From positions 1 to 57,572 of the forward strand of contig NZ_JAKSYH010000139.1 of NCBI RefSeq assembly GCF_022829295.1: a DNA stretch of 57,572 nucleotides. The letters are read 5' to 3'. Below the pieces are notes generated by a model. The model was not told the DNA's origin. It saw only the letters and a list, made by a program, of their open reading frames with translations, and searched no databases. The position numbers were made by a program, and so were the translations under genes. Positions 1 through 8,147 of the stretch are shown here, one piece after another (position 1 is the first letter of the stretch; the number at the start of each line of letters is the position of its first letter). The stretch comes from Methylobacterium sp. J-088. Lineage in GTDB: Bacteria > Pseudomonadota > Alphaproteobacteria > Rhizobiales > Beijerinckiaceae.

Positions 1-99
1 GGGCTTGCCCGGGATCGCTCGAGCTTGCGGGGAGGAGCCGGAGGTGGGGGTGGTGCAGACGGCACCGTCACGCTCGATCCTGAACCACCCCCACCCCTA

Positions 100-135
100 A
101 CCCCTCTCCGCAAGGGGGAGGGGAAACGCGCTTCT
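100..135. repeat. Dispersed palindromic repeat, copy R1 (single arm)
   Basis: An inverted repeat built on CCCCTCTCC and GGGGGAGGGG lies downstream of the kinase/phosphatase gene. It resembles the cores of the clearer copies near 6.5, 10.3, 13.4 and 57.1 kb but is more diverged and lacks a second arm. The rest of positions 1-180 shows no gene. Confidence 0.5.
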
Positions 136-180
136 CTTGAAGGGCGTTGAGCTCCGGCTGAGAGGTCTAGATCCCTGCAC

Positions 181-1932
181 TCATCTCGGCGCATGCGCGA
201 TCAGGACGCCCGCCAGCGTCAGCGCGACAATCCCCAAAACCAGCGACAGCAGCCGCCAGAACAGGAGCGGATCGCGCTCCAGCAGGGCCGGCCGGCGGGT
301 GTCGGTGAAGGCCGGGTTCGGATGCCGTAGGTCATGCACGAATTCCGACAGCGTCGCGTAGCGCTTGAGCGGATCGGGATGCACCGCCTTACGCAGCGCG
401 CCATCGACCCAGACCGGGAGCAGCGGCCGTACAGGGAGCGCCGAAGCGTAGCGCAGCCGGCGCTGGGCCGCGGCCGTGCGCGCCCGCGGCACCGCATCGC
501 CGTAGGGCAACCGTCCGGTCAGCATCTGATAGGCGATGACGCCCACCGAGAACACGTCGGAAGCGGCCGTGGATGCGACACCCAAAAAACATTCCGGTGC
601 CGTGTACTGCACCGTCCCGAGAATCTCGGCGGGATCGATCCGCGGATCGCCCTCGACGACGCCGGCGACATGGGTGGCGCCGAAATCGATCACCTGCACG
701 ATCCCGTTTGAGTCGATCAGGACGTTGTCGGGCCGGAGGTCCTGATGGACCATCTCCTTCCGGTGGAAGGCCTGCACGCCCTTGACGAGTTGCTCCACGA
801 GGCCGCGCACATTCTCCAACTCCGGCAACGCGTGGTCCCGCATCCACTGGGTCAGCGTCTGACCCTCGACGTAGCGCATCACCGTGTAGAGGTGGCTGCG
901 GCGGCGCGCCGGCGGATGGGCCTTGAGCACATGCGGGTTGTCGATCCGCCGGGCGATCCACTCCTCCAGTGCGACGCGTTTGCGCTGGGCCGGATCGTCG
1001 CGCAGATCGAGGGACAGCACCTTCAGGGCAACCCGACCCCCGGTCTCTCCGTCCTCCGCGAGATAGACCCGGCTGCGCGCACCGGAATGGAGGATCCGCA
1101 GGAGCCGGTAGCCGTCGAATTCGGCCGGCGGATCGAGCAGCGGTGCCGGATCGAGCCCCTCGACATCCCCAAGAAGGTCGGCGGCCTCGCCCTCCGGCAC
1201 GGCATCGACCCGGACGATCTGGATCGTCAGGTTGTCCGGGCTGCCGGCCGCGAGGGCCGCCTCGACGATGGTCCGGGCTGCCGCGTCGAGATCGTCCGCG
1301 GCCATGATCGCGGCCACGATCTCCCGGGGACGGACGTGCTCGTGGACCCCGTCCGTCGTGAGCACGAAGATGTCGCCAGCCGCGATGGCGAGGTTCTGGT
1401 AGTCGATCTCCGCCCGGCCGGTCACGCCGAGCGCCCGGCCGAGATAGGACTCGGCGGCGGAAACCACCACGCGGTGATCCTCGGTGAGCTGTTCGAGGGA
1501 CCGGCCCGAGACCCGGCAGATCCGGGCATCGCCGACATGGAAGATGTGGGCGCTCCGCCCCTTCAGGATCAGCGCGTCGAAGGTGGTGACGTAGCCGCGG
1601 TCGGCATCGTTGGGATCGAGGCCGCGCCGGGTCTGGGCGTAGAGCCAGGAATCGGCCGCCGCGATCACCCGCTGCGCGGCATTCTTCACCGACCACGTGT
1701 CGGGGGTGGCGTAATAGTCGCCGAGGAAGCTCTTGACCGCGGTCTCGCTCGCCGCCGCGCCGGCCGCGCTGCTGCTGATCCCGTCGGCGAGCGCCACCGC
1801 GATGCCTTTGAGGCCGAGGGCCGGCGGCGACGGCACCAGGGTGCCGTGGAAATCCTGGTTCTCGGCCTTGCGGCCGGCGGCGCTGTGCTGGCCGATCGTG
1901 ACCGTGAGGGCGCTGTCCGGTTCCGCGCTCAA
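181..1932 (-). CDS. Bifunctional PP2C phosphatase / Ser-Thr protein kinase with C-terminal membrane anchor
   Basis: A 583-residue fusion of two opposing signalling enzymes. Residues about 10-245 are a PP2C-type phosphatase with metal-binding motifs ENQDF, ADGISSS, HVGDAR, TTDGVHEH and SPDN. Residues about 273-540 are a Hanks-type kinase with glycine-rich loop region (LHSGARSRVY), lysine motif VALKVL, catalytic loop HQDLRPDN and IDFG. The catalytic loop keeps the Asp and Asn, but the usual HRDLKP is altered to HQDLRP. A single hydrophobic helix at about 556-580 ends the protein, so both enzymes probably face the cytoplasm as a tail-anchored protein. The start overlaps the stop of the downstream-numbered yifB gene by 4 bp (ATGA), so the two are co-transcribed. 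In other bacteria such fusions often sit beside nitrate transporters, but none is seen here. Substrates are unknown. Confidence 0.9.
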   Translation of the reverse strand: MSAEPDSALTVTIGQHSAAGRKAENQDFHGTLVPSPPALGLKGIAVALADGISSSAAGAAASETAVKSFLGDYYATPDTWSVKNAAQRVIAAADSWLYAQTRRGLDPNDADRGYVTTFDALILKGRSAHIFHVGDARICRVSGRSLEQLTEDHRVVVSAAESYLGRALGVTGRAEIDYQNLAIAAGDIFVLTTDGVHEHVRPREIVAAIMAADDLDAAARTIVEAALAAGSPDNLTIQIVRVDAVPEGEAADLLGDVEGLDPAPLLDPPAEFDGYRLLRILHSGARSRVYLAEDGETGGRVALKVLSLDLRDDPAQRKRVALEEWIARRIDNPHVLKAHPPARRRSHLYTVMRYVEGQTLTQWMRDHALPELENVRGLVEQLVKGVQAFHRKEMVHQDLRPDNVLIDSNGIVQVIDFGATHVAGVVEGDPRIDPAEILGTVQYTAPECFLGVASTAASDVFSVGVIAYQMLTGRLPYGDAVPRARTAAAQRRLRYASALPVRPLLPVWVDGALRKAVHPDPLKRYATLSEFVHDLRHPNPAFTDTRRPALLERDPLLFWRLLSLVLGIVALTLAGVLIAHAPR

Positions 1933-3476
1933 GCCGCCGCCGCCGCGCTGTCGCCCCGGCCCCGATAGGACAAGGCCTCGGCAAGGTGCAGCCGGCGGAC
2001 CTGCGCCTCGCCGTCGAGGTCGGCCAGCGTCCGTGCGACGCGCAACGTGCGGTGGAAGCCGCGGGCCGAGAGCCGCATGCTCTCGGCCGCCTGCCGGATC
2101 AGCGCCGTACCATCCGCGTCTGGGCTCGCGACCTGTTCGATCAGGTTCGCCGGGCAGGTGGCGTTGGTGGTGGCCGCCGGCAGCCCGCGCTCGCCGAAAC
2201 GCGCCGTCTGGAGGGCGCGGGCCGCGGCGACGCGGGCGGCCGCTTCACGCGATCCCTCCGCAGGCGGAGGCAGGATCAGGTCGGCCGCGGTGACCGCCGG
2301 CACCTCGATGCGCAGGTCGATCCGGTCGAGCAGCGGGCCGGAAATTCGCGCCTGATACTGGGCCATACAGCGATCGTTCGGCCCGCGCCGACAGGCATAG
2401 CCCGGCTCCAGGCCCTGCCCGCAGCGGCAGGGGTTCATGGCGGCGACCAGCTGGAAGCGGGCCGGATACGTCACCCGGTGATTGGCCCGGGCGATCATGA
2501 CCTCGCCGGTTTCCATGGGCTGGCGCAGGCTGTCGAGCGCCTGGGGGTTGAACTCGGGCAATTCGTCGAGGAACAGCACCCCGCCATGGGCCAGCGACAC
2601 CTCCCCCGGCCGTGCTCCGAGGCCGCCGCCGACCAGGGCCGCCATCGAGGCGGAGTGGTGCGGCTGCCGGAACGGCCGGCGGTTCGAGAGGGCGCCGTCC
2701 TTCAACGCGCCCGCCATCGACTGGATCATCGAGATGTCGAGCAGCTCGCGCGGCCCGAGCGGCCCGAGCGGCGGCAGGATCGAGGGCAGGCGGGTGGCCA
2801 GCATCGACTTGCCCGAGCCCGGCGGCCCGTTCATCAGCAGGTTGTGTCCCCCCGCCGCGGCGATCTCCAGGGCGCGCTTGGCGCCCTCCTGGCCCTTGAT
2901 GTCGGCGAGATCCGGCAGGGGACCGGCCTGACCCGCCACCGAGGGTTCCGGCCGGGCCATGACCTGGCTGCCCTTGAAATGGTTGGCGAGCTGGATCAGC
3001 GAGCGCGGGGCCAGCACGTCGAGATCGCCCCCGGCCCAGGCGGCCTCCGGGCCGGTCGCCGCCGGGCAGATCAGCCCGAGCCCGCGCGCCGCCGCCGCGA
3101 TGGCCGCCGGGAGCACGCCGTTCACCGCCGTGATGCTGCCGTCCAGCGCGAGTTCGCCGAGCACGCAATAGCCGCCGAGCGCGTCCGCCGGGATCGCGCC
3201 GATCGCCGCCATCACGCCGAGCGCGATCGGCAGGTCGTAATGCGAGCCTTCCTTGGGCAGGTCGGCCGGGGCGAGGTTGACGGTGATGCGCTTGGCCGGC
3301 AGCGCGAGGCCGGAGGCGATCAGTGCGCCGCGCACCCGCTCGCGGGATTCACCCACCGCCTTGTCGGGCAGGCCGACCACGTTGAACACCACCGAGCCCG
3401 GGATGATCTGGACCTGCACGTCCACCGCCCGCGCCTCGATGCCTTCGAAGGCCACGGTGGCGACGCGGGTGACCAT
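1929..3476 (-). CDS. comM: YifB/ComM family AAA+ ATPase (Mg-chelatase-like)
   Basis: 515 residues, the normal family length. The N-terminal third is the ChlI-like domain (VFNVVGLPDKAVGESRERV). The central AAA+ domain has Walker A GPPGSGKSM at about 214-222 and the Mg-chelatase signature LPEFNPQALDSLRQPMETGE. A four-Cys stretch CRCGQ...CRRG follows, and the C-terminal helical domain carries RLSARGFHRTLRVARTLADL. ComM of Vibrio/Haemophilus is a hexameric helicase that helps branch migration in natural transformation; the role in non-competent alphaproteobacteria is less clear. The gene lies just upstream of the kinase/phosphatase gene with a 4-bp overlap. Confidence 0.93.
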   Translation of the reverse strand: MVTRVATVAFEGIEARAVDVQVQIIPGSVVFNVVGLPDKAVGESRERVRGALIASGLALPAKRITVNLAPADLPKEGSHYDLPIALGVMAAIGAIPADALGGYCVLGELALDGSITAVNGVLPAAIAAAARGLGLICPAATGPEAAWAGGDLDVLAPRSLIQLANHFKGSQVMARPEPSVAGQAGPLPDLADIKGQEGAKRALEIAAAGGHNLLMNGPPGSGKSMLATRLPSILPPLGPLGPRELLDISMIQSMAGALKDGALSNRRPFRQPHHSASMAALVGGGLGARPGEVSLAHGGVLFLDELPEFNPQALDSLRQPMETGEVMIARANHRVTYPARFQLVAAMNPCRCGQGLEPGYACRRGPNDRCMAQYQARISGPLLDRIDLRIEVPAVTAADLILPPPAEGSREAAARVAAARALQTARFGERGLPAATTNATCPANLIEQVASPDADGTALIRQAAESMRLSARGFHRTLRVARTLADLDGEAQVRRLHLAEALSYRGRGDSAAAAA

Positions 3477-3614
3477 AGGTGACGAATCCCCGACGCACGC
3501 AATGGCCTAGCTGTGCGGGAGAATCGCAAGGCGCTCAAGAGGATGTCCGGCCAAGCGGAACAGGACTGCCGCATTCCTGTTCAAACTCGACGATCAACCC
3601 GATGGAGAACGCCC

Positions 3615-3890
3615 ATGCATCGCGCCACGCCCTTTCACGCCCTCGCGATTCTTGCCATCGCGATTCTGGCCGGCCTCGGCGTCGCCGCCCGGGCCGACGA
3701 AAAGCTGCCGCCCGATCAGCAGGCCAAGGTCGAGGCCATGCTCCGCCAGGAAGGCTTCACCAAGTGGGACGAGATCGAGCTCGACGACGGTATGATCGAG
3801 GTGGACGACGCCATCGATGCCAACGGCAAGACGTTCGACCTGAAGCTCGATCCGAAGACCCTCGCCATCGTGAAGCGCAAGGCCGAGTAG
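3615..3890 (+). CDS. Small secreted PepSY-like protein
   Basis: 91 residues. Residues 1-27 look like a Sec signal peptide (hydrophobic AILAIAILAGLGVAARA, cleavage near ARA-DE). The mature part (QQAKVEAMLRQEGFTKWDEIELDD...FDLKLDPKTLAIVKRK) has the alternating helix/strand pattern of a PepSY domain, which in other proteins inhibits peptidases or acts as a periplasmic binding module. The ATG at 3615 is chosen because GGAGAA lies 6 bases ahead of it and the signal peptide begins there. It is divergent from comM, with about 140 bp between them. Confidence 0.75.
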   Translation: MHRATPFHALAILAIAILAGLGVAARADEKLPPDQQAKVEAMLRQEGFTKWDEIELDDGMIEVDDAIDANGKTFDLKLDPKTLAIVKRKAE

Positions 3891-3943
3891 CCGGCGCAGA
3901 GAGGCGGCGCTTGCGTTCGAGGCACGGCCCGGCCATATAGCCG

Positions 3944-4041
3944 GCGGGGGGTTGGCGAGGGACGTTTCACTCGCCAACCGGGTCAGGTCCGGAAGGAAGC
4001 AGCCCTAACGAGACCGAGCGGGTCTTCGTCCAGCCTCCCAC
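3944..4041 (+). ncRNA. ffs: Signal recognition particle RNA, small bacterial type (4.5S-like)
   Basis: The universally conserved SRP domain IV is present at 3981-4004 (GGTCAGGTCC, GGAAGGAAGC, AGCC), with its pairing strand GACCGAGCGGGTCTTCGTCC after it. An outer stem pairs the G-run near 3945 with CCTCCC at 4034-4039. The RNA binds Ffh to target inner-membrane proteins. Its position directly before dnaX matches the conserved order in alphaproteobacteria. The ends are approximate. Confidence 0.93.
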
Positions 4042-4075
4042 CTCATTCTCGCGCGGCAGCCCGATTCCGACCGGC

Positions 4076-5938
4076 ATGGACGCTTCGACCGGCACGCCTG
4101 ACGACGAGCCGGGCCTGCCCGGGTTTGCAGCCCCCGCCGCGGCGGCGGCGCCCTACCGGGTGCTCGCGCGCAAATACCGCCCCACCCATTTCGGCGACCT
4201 GATCGGCCAGGAGGCGATGGTCCGCACCCTCGCCAACGGGTTCGCGGCCAACCGCATCCCGCAGGCCTGGATGCTCACGGGCGTCCGCGGCGTCGGCAAG
4301 ACCACGACGGCCCGCATCCTCGCCCGCGGCCTCAACTACGCCCTCGCCGGCCAGCCCGAGACCGGCCCGACCGTGTCGATGCCGGAACTCGGCCTGCACT
4401 GCGCGGCCATCATGGAATCCCGGCACATGGACGTGCTGGAGATGGATGCCGCCTCGCATACCGGCATCGACGACGTGCGCGCGATCATCGACGGCATCCG
4501 CTACGGACCGGTCTCGGCGCGCTACAAGGTCTACATCGTCGACGAGGTCCACATGCTCTCCGAGAAGGCGTTCAACGCCTTCCTGAAGACGCTGGAGGAG
4601 CCGCCGCCCCACGCGAAATTCGTGTTCGCCACCACGGAGATCCGCAAGGTCCCGGTGACGATCCTGTCCCGCTGCCAGCGGTTCGACCTGCGCCGGGTCG
4701 AGGCGCCGGTGCTCCACGCGCATCTCGCGAAGGTCTGCGCCGCCGAGCGGGTCGAGGCGGAGGAGGAGGCTTTGGGCGCGATCGTGCGCGCCGCGGAAGG
4801 CTCCGTGCGCGATGCGCTCTCGCTCCTCGATCAGGCCATCGCGCACGGGGCCGGGGCCGTCACCGCGCAGAGCGTGCGCGACATGCTGGGTCTGGCCGAC
4901 CGTGCCCGCATCCTCGACCTGTTCGAGGCTGTGATGCGCGGCTCCGTGCCGGCGGCTTTCTCGGAGCTGCGCGCGCAGTACGATGCTGGCGCCGACCCGT
5001 CGGTGGTGCTCTCGGACCTCGCGGCCTTCACGCATCTCGTGACCCGCCTGAAGGTGGTGCCCGAAACCGCCCAGGATCCCACGCTCAGCGAGACCGAGCG
5101 CGTCCGCGGCGGCGCGTTCGCCGAAAAGCTCTCGATCCGCGCCCTGTCGCGGGCGTGGCAGATCCTGCTCAAGGCGATCCCCGAGGTGCAGGCCGCGCCG
5201 CGCCCCCTGGCGGCGGCCGAGATGGCGATCGTGCGCCTCGCCTACGCGGCCGACCTGCCGACACCGGACGAGGCCCTGCGCCAGCTCAAGGCCGACGCCG
5301 CCGCAGCGCCCGCCGACGAGCCGCCGGCACTGGCGCGCCCGGCGCTGCCGCCGATCCCGGACCTGCGCGGCGGCGGTTCGGCGGCTCTGGCGGCCTCCCC
5401 CCGGACGATAGCGGCGGAACCGATCCTCGAGGCTGCTCCGGTTGCGATGGCCGCGCCCGTCGCGCCACCCGCCCCCGTCGCGCCGCCAGCGCCGCGGCTC
5501 GGCCGGTTCGAGGATCTGATCGCGCTGGCGGATGCCAATCGCGATATCCTGCTGCGGACGGCGCTTGAACGGGATGTCCATCTGGTGCGCTTCGAGGAGG
5601 GGCGGATCGAGTTCCGCCTCGCTCAAGGGGGGCGGGCGAGCCTCGCCACCGACCTCGCGGCCGCGATCGAGCGTTGGACCGGCCGGCGTTGGGTCGTCGC
5701 GCTCTCGAAGGAGGCGGGCGAGCCGACCCGCGATGCGGCGGCCCGGGCCGTGGTCGAGACCCGCCGGGAGAACGCCGCCGCCGATCCGTTCGTGCGCGAG
5801 GTGCTGACGCGCTTTCCCGGCGCCGAGATCGTCGACGTGCGCGACACCGCCGCCGAGGCTTTGCCCACCCCCGAGCAGGAGATCCTCGGCGAGGGCGACG
5901 CCGCCCGGGTGGATGAGCTCGAGGACGACGAAAGCTGA
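4076..5938 (+). CDS. dnaX: DNA polymerase III subunit gamma/tau
   Basis: 620 residues; clamp-loader ATPase of the replisome. The AAA+ core starts with YRVLARKYRPTHFGDLIGQE, has Walker A GVRGVGKTTTARIL, Walker B YIVDEVHMLS and sensor/arginine-finger region LSRCQRFDLRR. The four-Cys zinc module seen in E. coli is reduced to a single Cys (LGLHCAAIME), as I recall for alphaproteobacterial homologues. A Pro/Ala linker at about 450-475 with APVAPP repeats leads to a C-terminal tau domain (residues ~480-620) that would contact the polymerase and DnaB. It starts 35 bp after the SRP RNA. A GC-rich hairpin at 5946-5971 follows before ybaB. Confidence 0.97.
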   Translation: MDASTGTPDDEPGLPGFAAPAAAAAPYRVLARKYRPTHFGDLIGQEAMVRTLANGFAANRIPQAWMLTGVRGVGKTTTARILARGLNYALAGQPETGPTVSMPELGLHCAAIMESRHMDVLEMDAASHTGIDDVRAIIDGIRYGPVSARYKVYIVDEVHMLSEKAFNAFLKTLEEPPPHAKFVFATTEIRKVPVTILSRCQRFDLRRVEAPVLHAHLAKVCAAERVEAEEEALGAIVRAAEGSVRDALSLLDQAIAHGAGAVTAQSVRDMLGLADRARILDLFEAVMRGSVPAAFSELRAQYDAGADPSVVLSDLAAFTHLVTRLKVVPETAQDPTLSETERVRGGAFAEKLSIRALSRAWQILLKAIPEVQAAPRPLAAAEMAIVRLAYAADLPTPDEALRQLKADAAAAPADEPPALARPALPPIPDLRGGGSAALAASPRTIAAEPILEAAPVAMAAPVAPPAPVAPPAPRLGRFEDLIALADANRDILLRTALERDVHLVRFEEGRIEFRLAQGGRASLATDLAAAIERWTGRRWVVALSKEAGEPTRDAAARAVVETRRENAAADPFVREVLTRFPGAEIVDVRDTAAEALPTPEQEILGEGDAARVDELEDDES

Positions 5939-5945
5939 TGCTCCA

Positions 5946-5971
5946 GCCCGGCCATCGCTGGCGGGCCGGGC
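5946..5971 (+). other. GC-rich hairpin between dnaX and ybaB
   Basis: GCCCGGCC at 5946-5953 pairs perfectly with GGCCGGGC at 5964-5971 around a 10-base loop. There is no T tract. It could be an attenuating or RNA-stabilising hairpin inside the dnaX-ybaB transcript. Confidence 0.4.
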
Positions 5972-6016
5972 GGCGCGTACCCAGATCAGACGACGACAGA
6001 ACGGGGAGGGATCCGC

Positions 6017-6340
6017 ATGCGTGACCTAATGGGCATCATGAAGCAGGCCCAGGCCATGCAGGAGAAGATGGCCAACCTGCAGGCCGAGATGGATCAGATC
6101 GAAGTCACCGGCGCCTCTGGCGGTGGCTCGGTCCGGGTCACCATGACGGCCAAGGGCCAGATGAAGGGGATCACGATCGATCCGTCCCTGATGGTGCCCG
6201 ACGAGCGCGAGATCCTGGAGGATCTAGTGGTGGCGGCCTGCAACGATGCCCGCGGCAAGGCGGAAGCGACGATGCAGGAGCACATGGCCGAGCTGACCAA
6301 GGGTCTGCCCCTGCCGCCCGGGATGAAGCTGCCGTTCTGA
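6017..6340 (+). CDS. ybaB: YbaB/EbfC family nucleoid-associated protein
   Basis: 107 residues, a normal length. Begins MRDLMGIMKQAQAMQEKM with the typical amphipathic first helix and continues with VRVTMTAKGQMKGITIDPSLM, the DNA-binding beta region of the family. It is a dimeric DNA-binding protein of modest sequence preference. GGGAGGGATC lies 7 bases ahead of the ATG. recR, which usually follows ybaB, is not present; a repeat-containing gap follows instead. Confidence 0.95.
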   Translation: MRDLMGIMKQAQAMQEKMANLQAEMDQIEVTGASGGGSVRVTMTAKGQMKGITIDPSLMVPDEREILEDLVVAACNDARGKAEATMQEHMAELTKGLPLPPGMKLPF

Positions 6341-6708
6341 GCGGTGTCTGTTCGGTCGATAAATGGCGCCATGGGCGACGCATCTCCATCACCATAATGG
6401 GCGATGGGGCGACACAGATTTGAGGTTCCAGCGGGCTCACGCGTCGGTTTGAACAGGCGCGTATCCCCTCTCGCGAGCGCGAGAGGGACAGGGTCCAGAA
6501 CTTTCAGGAAAAGACAGCACCTGAACGCGCGTCGATGACGTGCCTTATGCAGAGCGTTCTCGTCCCTCACCCCAACCCTTTCCCGCACGGGAGAGGGGGC
6601 CTGTCGCGCTCAGCCATGAGCCGTGGGCCTCAAACCTGCTTAGCCAGAGGCAAGGTGCAGGTCACATTCGGATCGCCCTATCTCGCAGACAGTCAGAGCC
6701 AGGACGCG
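6341..6708. repeat. Gene-free gap with palindromic repeat copy R2 (two arms)
   Basis: No coding sequence is supported here. The stretch from about 6435 to 6610 holds two inverted arms. The first carries GCTCACGCGTCGG, TTGAA and a CCTCTCGCGAGCGCGAGAGG hairpin. The second reads GTTCTCGTCCCTCACCCC and then CCCGCACGGGAGAGGG. The arms match copies R3, R4 and R5 in order and orientation, so this is a decayed member of a composite repeat family. Confidence 0.65.
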
Positions 6709-7428
6709 CTAGCCGTCGAGTTCGGGATAGCGTCGGAAGATACCGTCCTCGTTGAACGGGATCCGGCGCTCGCTCGCCAGATAGGCGGCGATCCGCGGGC
6801 GTTGCGCCACGGTGTCGTGCAGCCGCTCCACAGAGGGCGCAGCCTGTAGCGCCGCCGATGTCGCTCTCGGGAAGGCGTAGTGCAGCCCGTCGACGAGCTG
6901 AAACAGCGACAGGTCGGCATAGGTCAGATCCGCGCCGACCAGGTGCGCACCGCCATTGGCGGCCAGAACGCGCTCGAAATAACTGAAGAACTTCGGCATC
7001 CGGGTCGTCCGGAACCCGGCCGCCCGGCGCAGGGCCTCGGGCTTCTGATCGGTGTAATAGAGATCGACGCCGAGCGGATGGTGGGTGTCGTGCACCTCGT
7101 CCACGGCATCCGCGATGGTGAGCTGGAGTTGGTGCGTCCAGATCCGGTCCCGCTCGCCGGTGCCCGCCAGCCCGAGGCGCTGGCCAAGATGCAGCAGGAT
7201 CGCGGCCGTCTGTCCGATGACGCGATCACCGTCGCGCAGGACGGGCGGCGCGAAGGGCGGGCGTGGGTTCGCAGGGTCCGACAGGCGATCCAGCATCGGA
7301 CCGATTCCACCGGCATCGTCGTCCTGGCGCGCGACGTCGACGTAGTCGGCGCCCGCTTCTTCCAGGGCGAGGCGGACGAACTCGCCGCGCCCCTGGATCA
7401 TCGGCCAGTAGTGAAGCTCGTAGGGCAT
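6709..7428 (-). CDS. Glutathione S-transferase family protein
   Basis: 239 residues. The thioredoxin-like N-terminal domain begins MPYELHYWPMIQGRGEFVRLALEEAG; Tyr7 or a neighbouring residue is placed like the catalytic Tyr of alpha/sigma-type enzymes. IGQTAAILLHLG at about 75-86 is the glutathione gamma-Glu binding turn (QSxAI type). The C-terminal all-helical domain carries GADLTYADLSLFQLVDG, the N-capping box motif. Substrate unknown. It stands alone, with a 33-bp gap to the secreted protein gene upstream on the same strand. Confidence 0.85.
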   Translation of the reverse strand: MPYELHYWPMIQGRGEFVRLALEEAGADYVDVARQDDDAGGIGPMLDRLSDPANPRPPFAPPVLRDGDRVIGQTAAILLHLGQRLGLAGTGERDRIWTHQLQLTIADAVDEVHDTHHPLGVDLYYTDQKPEALRRAAGFRTTRMPKFFSYFERVLAANGGAHLVGADLTYADLSLFQLVDGLHYAFPRATSAALQAAPSVERLHDTVAQRPRIAAYLASERRIPFNEDGIFRRYPELDG

Positions 7429-7461
7429 CGCCGACTCGCTTCCAACCTGAGAGGTGCCGGC

Positions 7462-7908
7462 TCAGTTGCCTGCGGCACTGTCCTCGGCGGTCCTATCGAC
7501 CGGCGGCTCGGCGCTGGCGACGGCCTTGTGGAGCAGCATCGGCTGGAGCCGCTCGGCGAGCTGCTGGTCGAGGTGCTTGACGTAGGCACTCTTGAAGTAG
7601 CGTTCGCCGGTCTTCGCTCCGTAGAGCCGGTCATGCGCCTGGATCATCGCGGCGACCTCCGGGCGACACAGGAAGCCCGTGATGCCCACGGCCTCGAACC
7701 AGCGGCCGGCCCGCGCCTCGGCGGTGGCCTTGGGGTTCGACAGGACCGTATCGGCGAAGCAAACCGTCGCCGCCTGCCGCAGCGGAGCCAGCGTCTTCTC
7801 GGCCTCGGCCTGGTTCAACGTCGGTGCGGCCGGGTGTCGATGCGGACGCGCCTGCGCCGTCGAGACGAACGCGAGGAGGGTGAGGGACGCGAGGATCGAA
7901 GTTTTCAT
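7462..7908 (-). CDS. Secreted protein of unknown function
   Basis: 148 residues. Residues 1-20 (MKTSILASLTLLAFVSTAQA) form a clear Sec signal peptide. The mature part is helical, with two Cys (in TVCFADT and GFLCRPE) that could form a disulphide in the periplasm. I do not recognise the family. It precedes the GST gene on the same strand and may share its transcript. Confidence 0.7.
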   Translation of the reverse strand: MKTSILASLTLLAFVSTAQARPHRHPAAPTLNQAEAEKTLAPLRQAATVCFADTVLSNPKATAEARAGRWFEAVGITGFLCRPEVAAMIQAHDRLYGAKTGERYFKSAYVKHLDQQLAERLQPMLLHKAVASAEPPVDRTAEDSAAGN

Positions 7909-8147
7909 GCGGCGGCCTCGTCGGTGATCCGAACCGCGTTCAGCATTCCCTCATGATTGCGTCGGGAACGCGGCTGGCTCGGCATTCGCGCAGCCGCATT
8001 TCGGACCGGAGCGCGATCGTTCCATGACACGAGGTCGCAGCCTCGTCCGAGGCGCCCGCGCTCCGATGGCCGCGGTATTCGCGTGTGCCGGCCCCGAACC
8101 CGTCCCAGCCGAGCCGCCTGCGCAGCGTTGTGGGAACGGCGCCGGGA

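Noticed and set aside
745..1968. 407-residue open frame on the plus strand
   Set aside because: Antisense shadow of the phosphatase/kinase gene.
1986..3482. 498-residue open frame on the plus strand
   Set aside because: Antisense shadow of comM.
4043..5626. Long open frame of 527 residues on the minus strand
   Set aside because: It is antisense to dnaX and is rich in Arg/His/Gly without motifs; it results from high GC at third codon positions.
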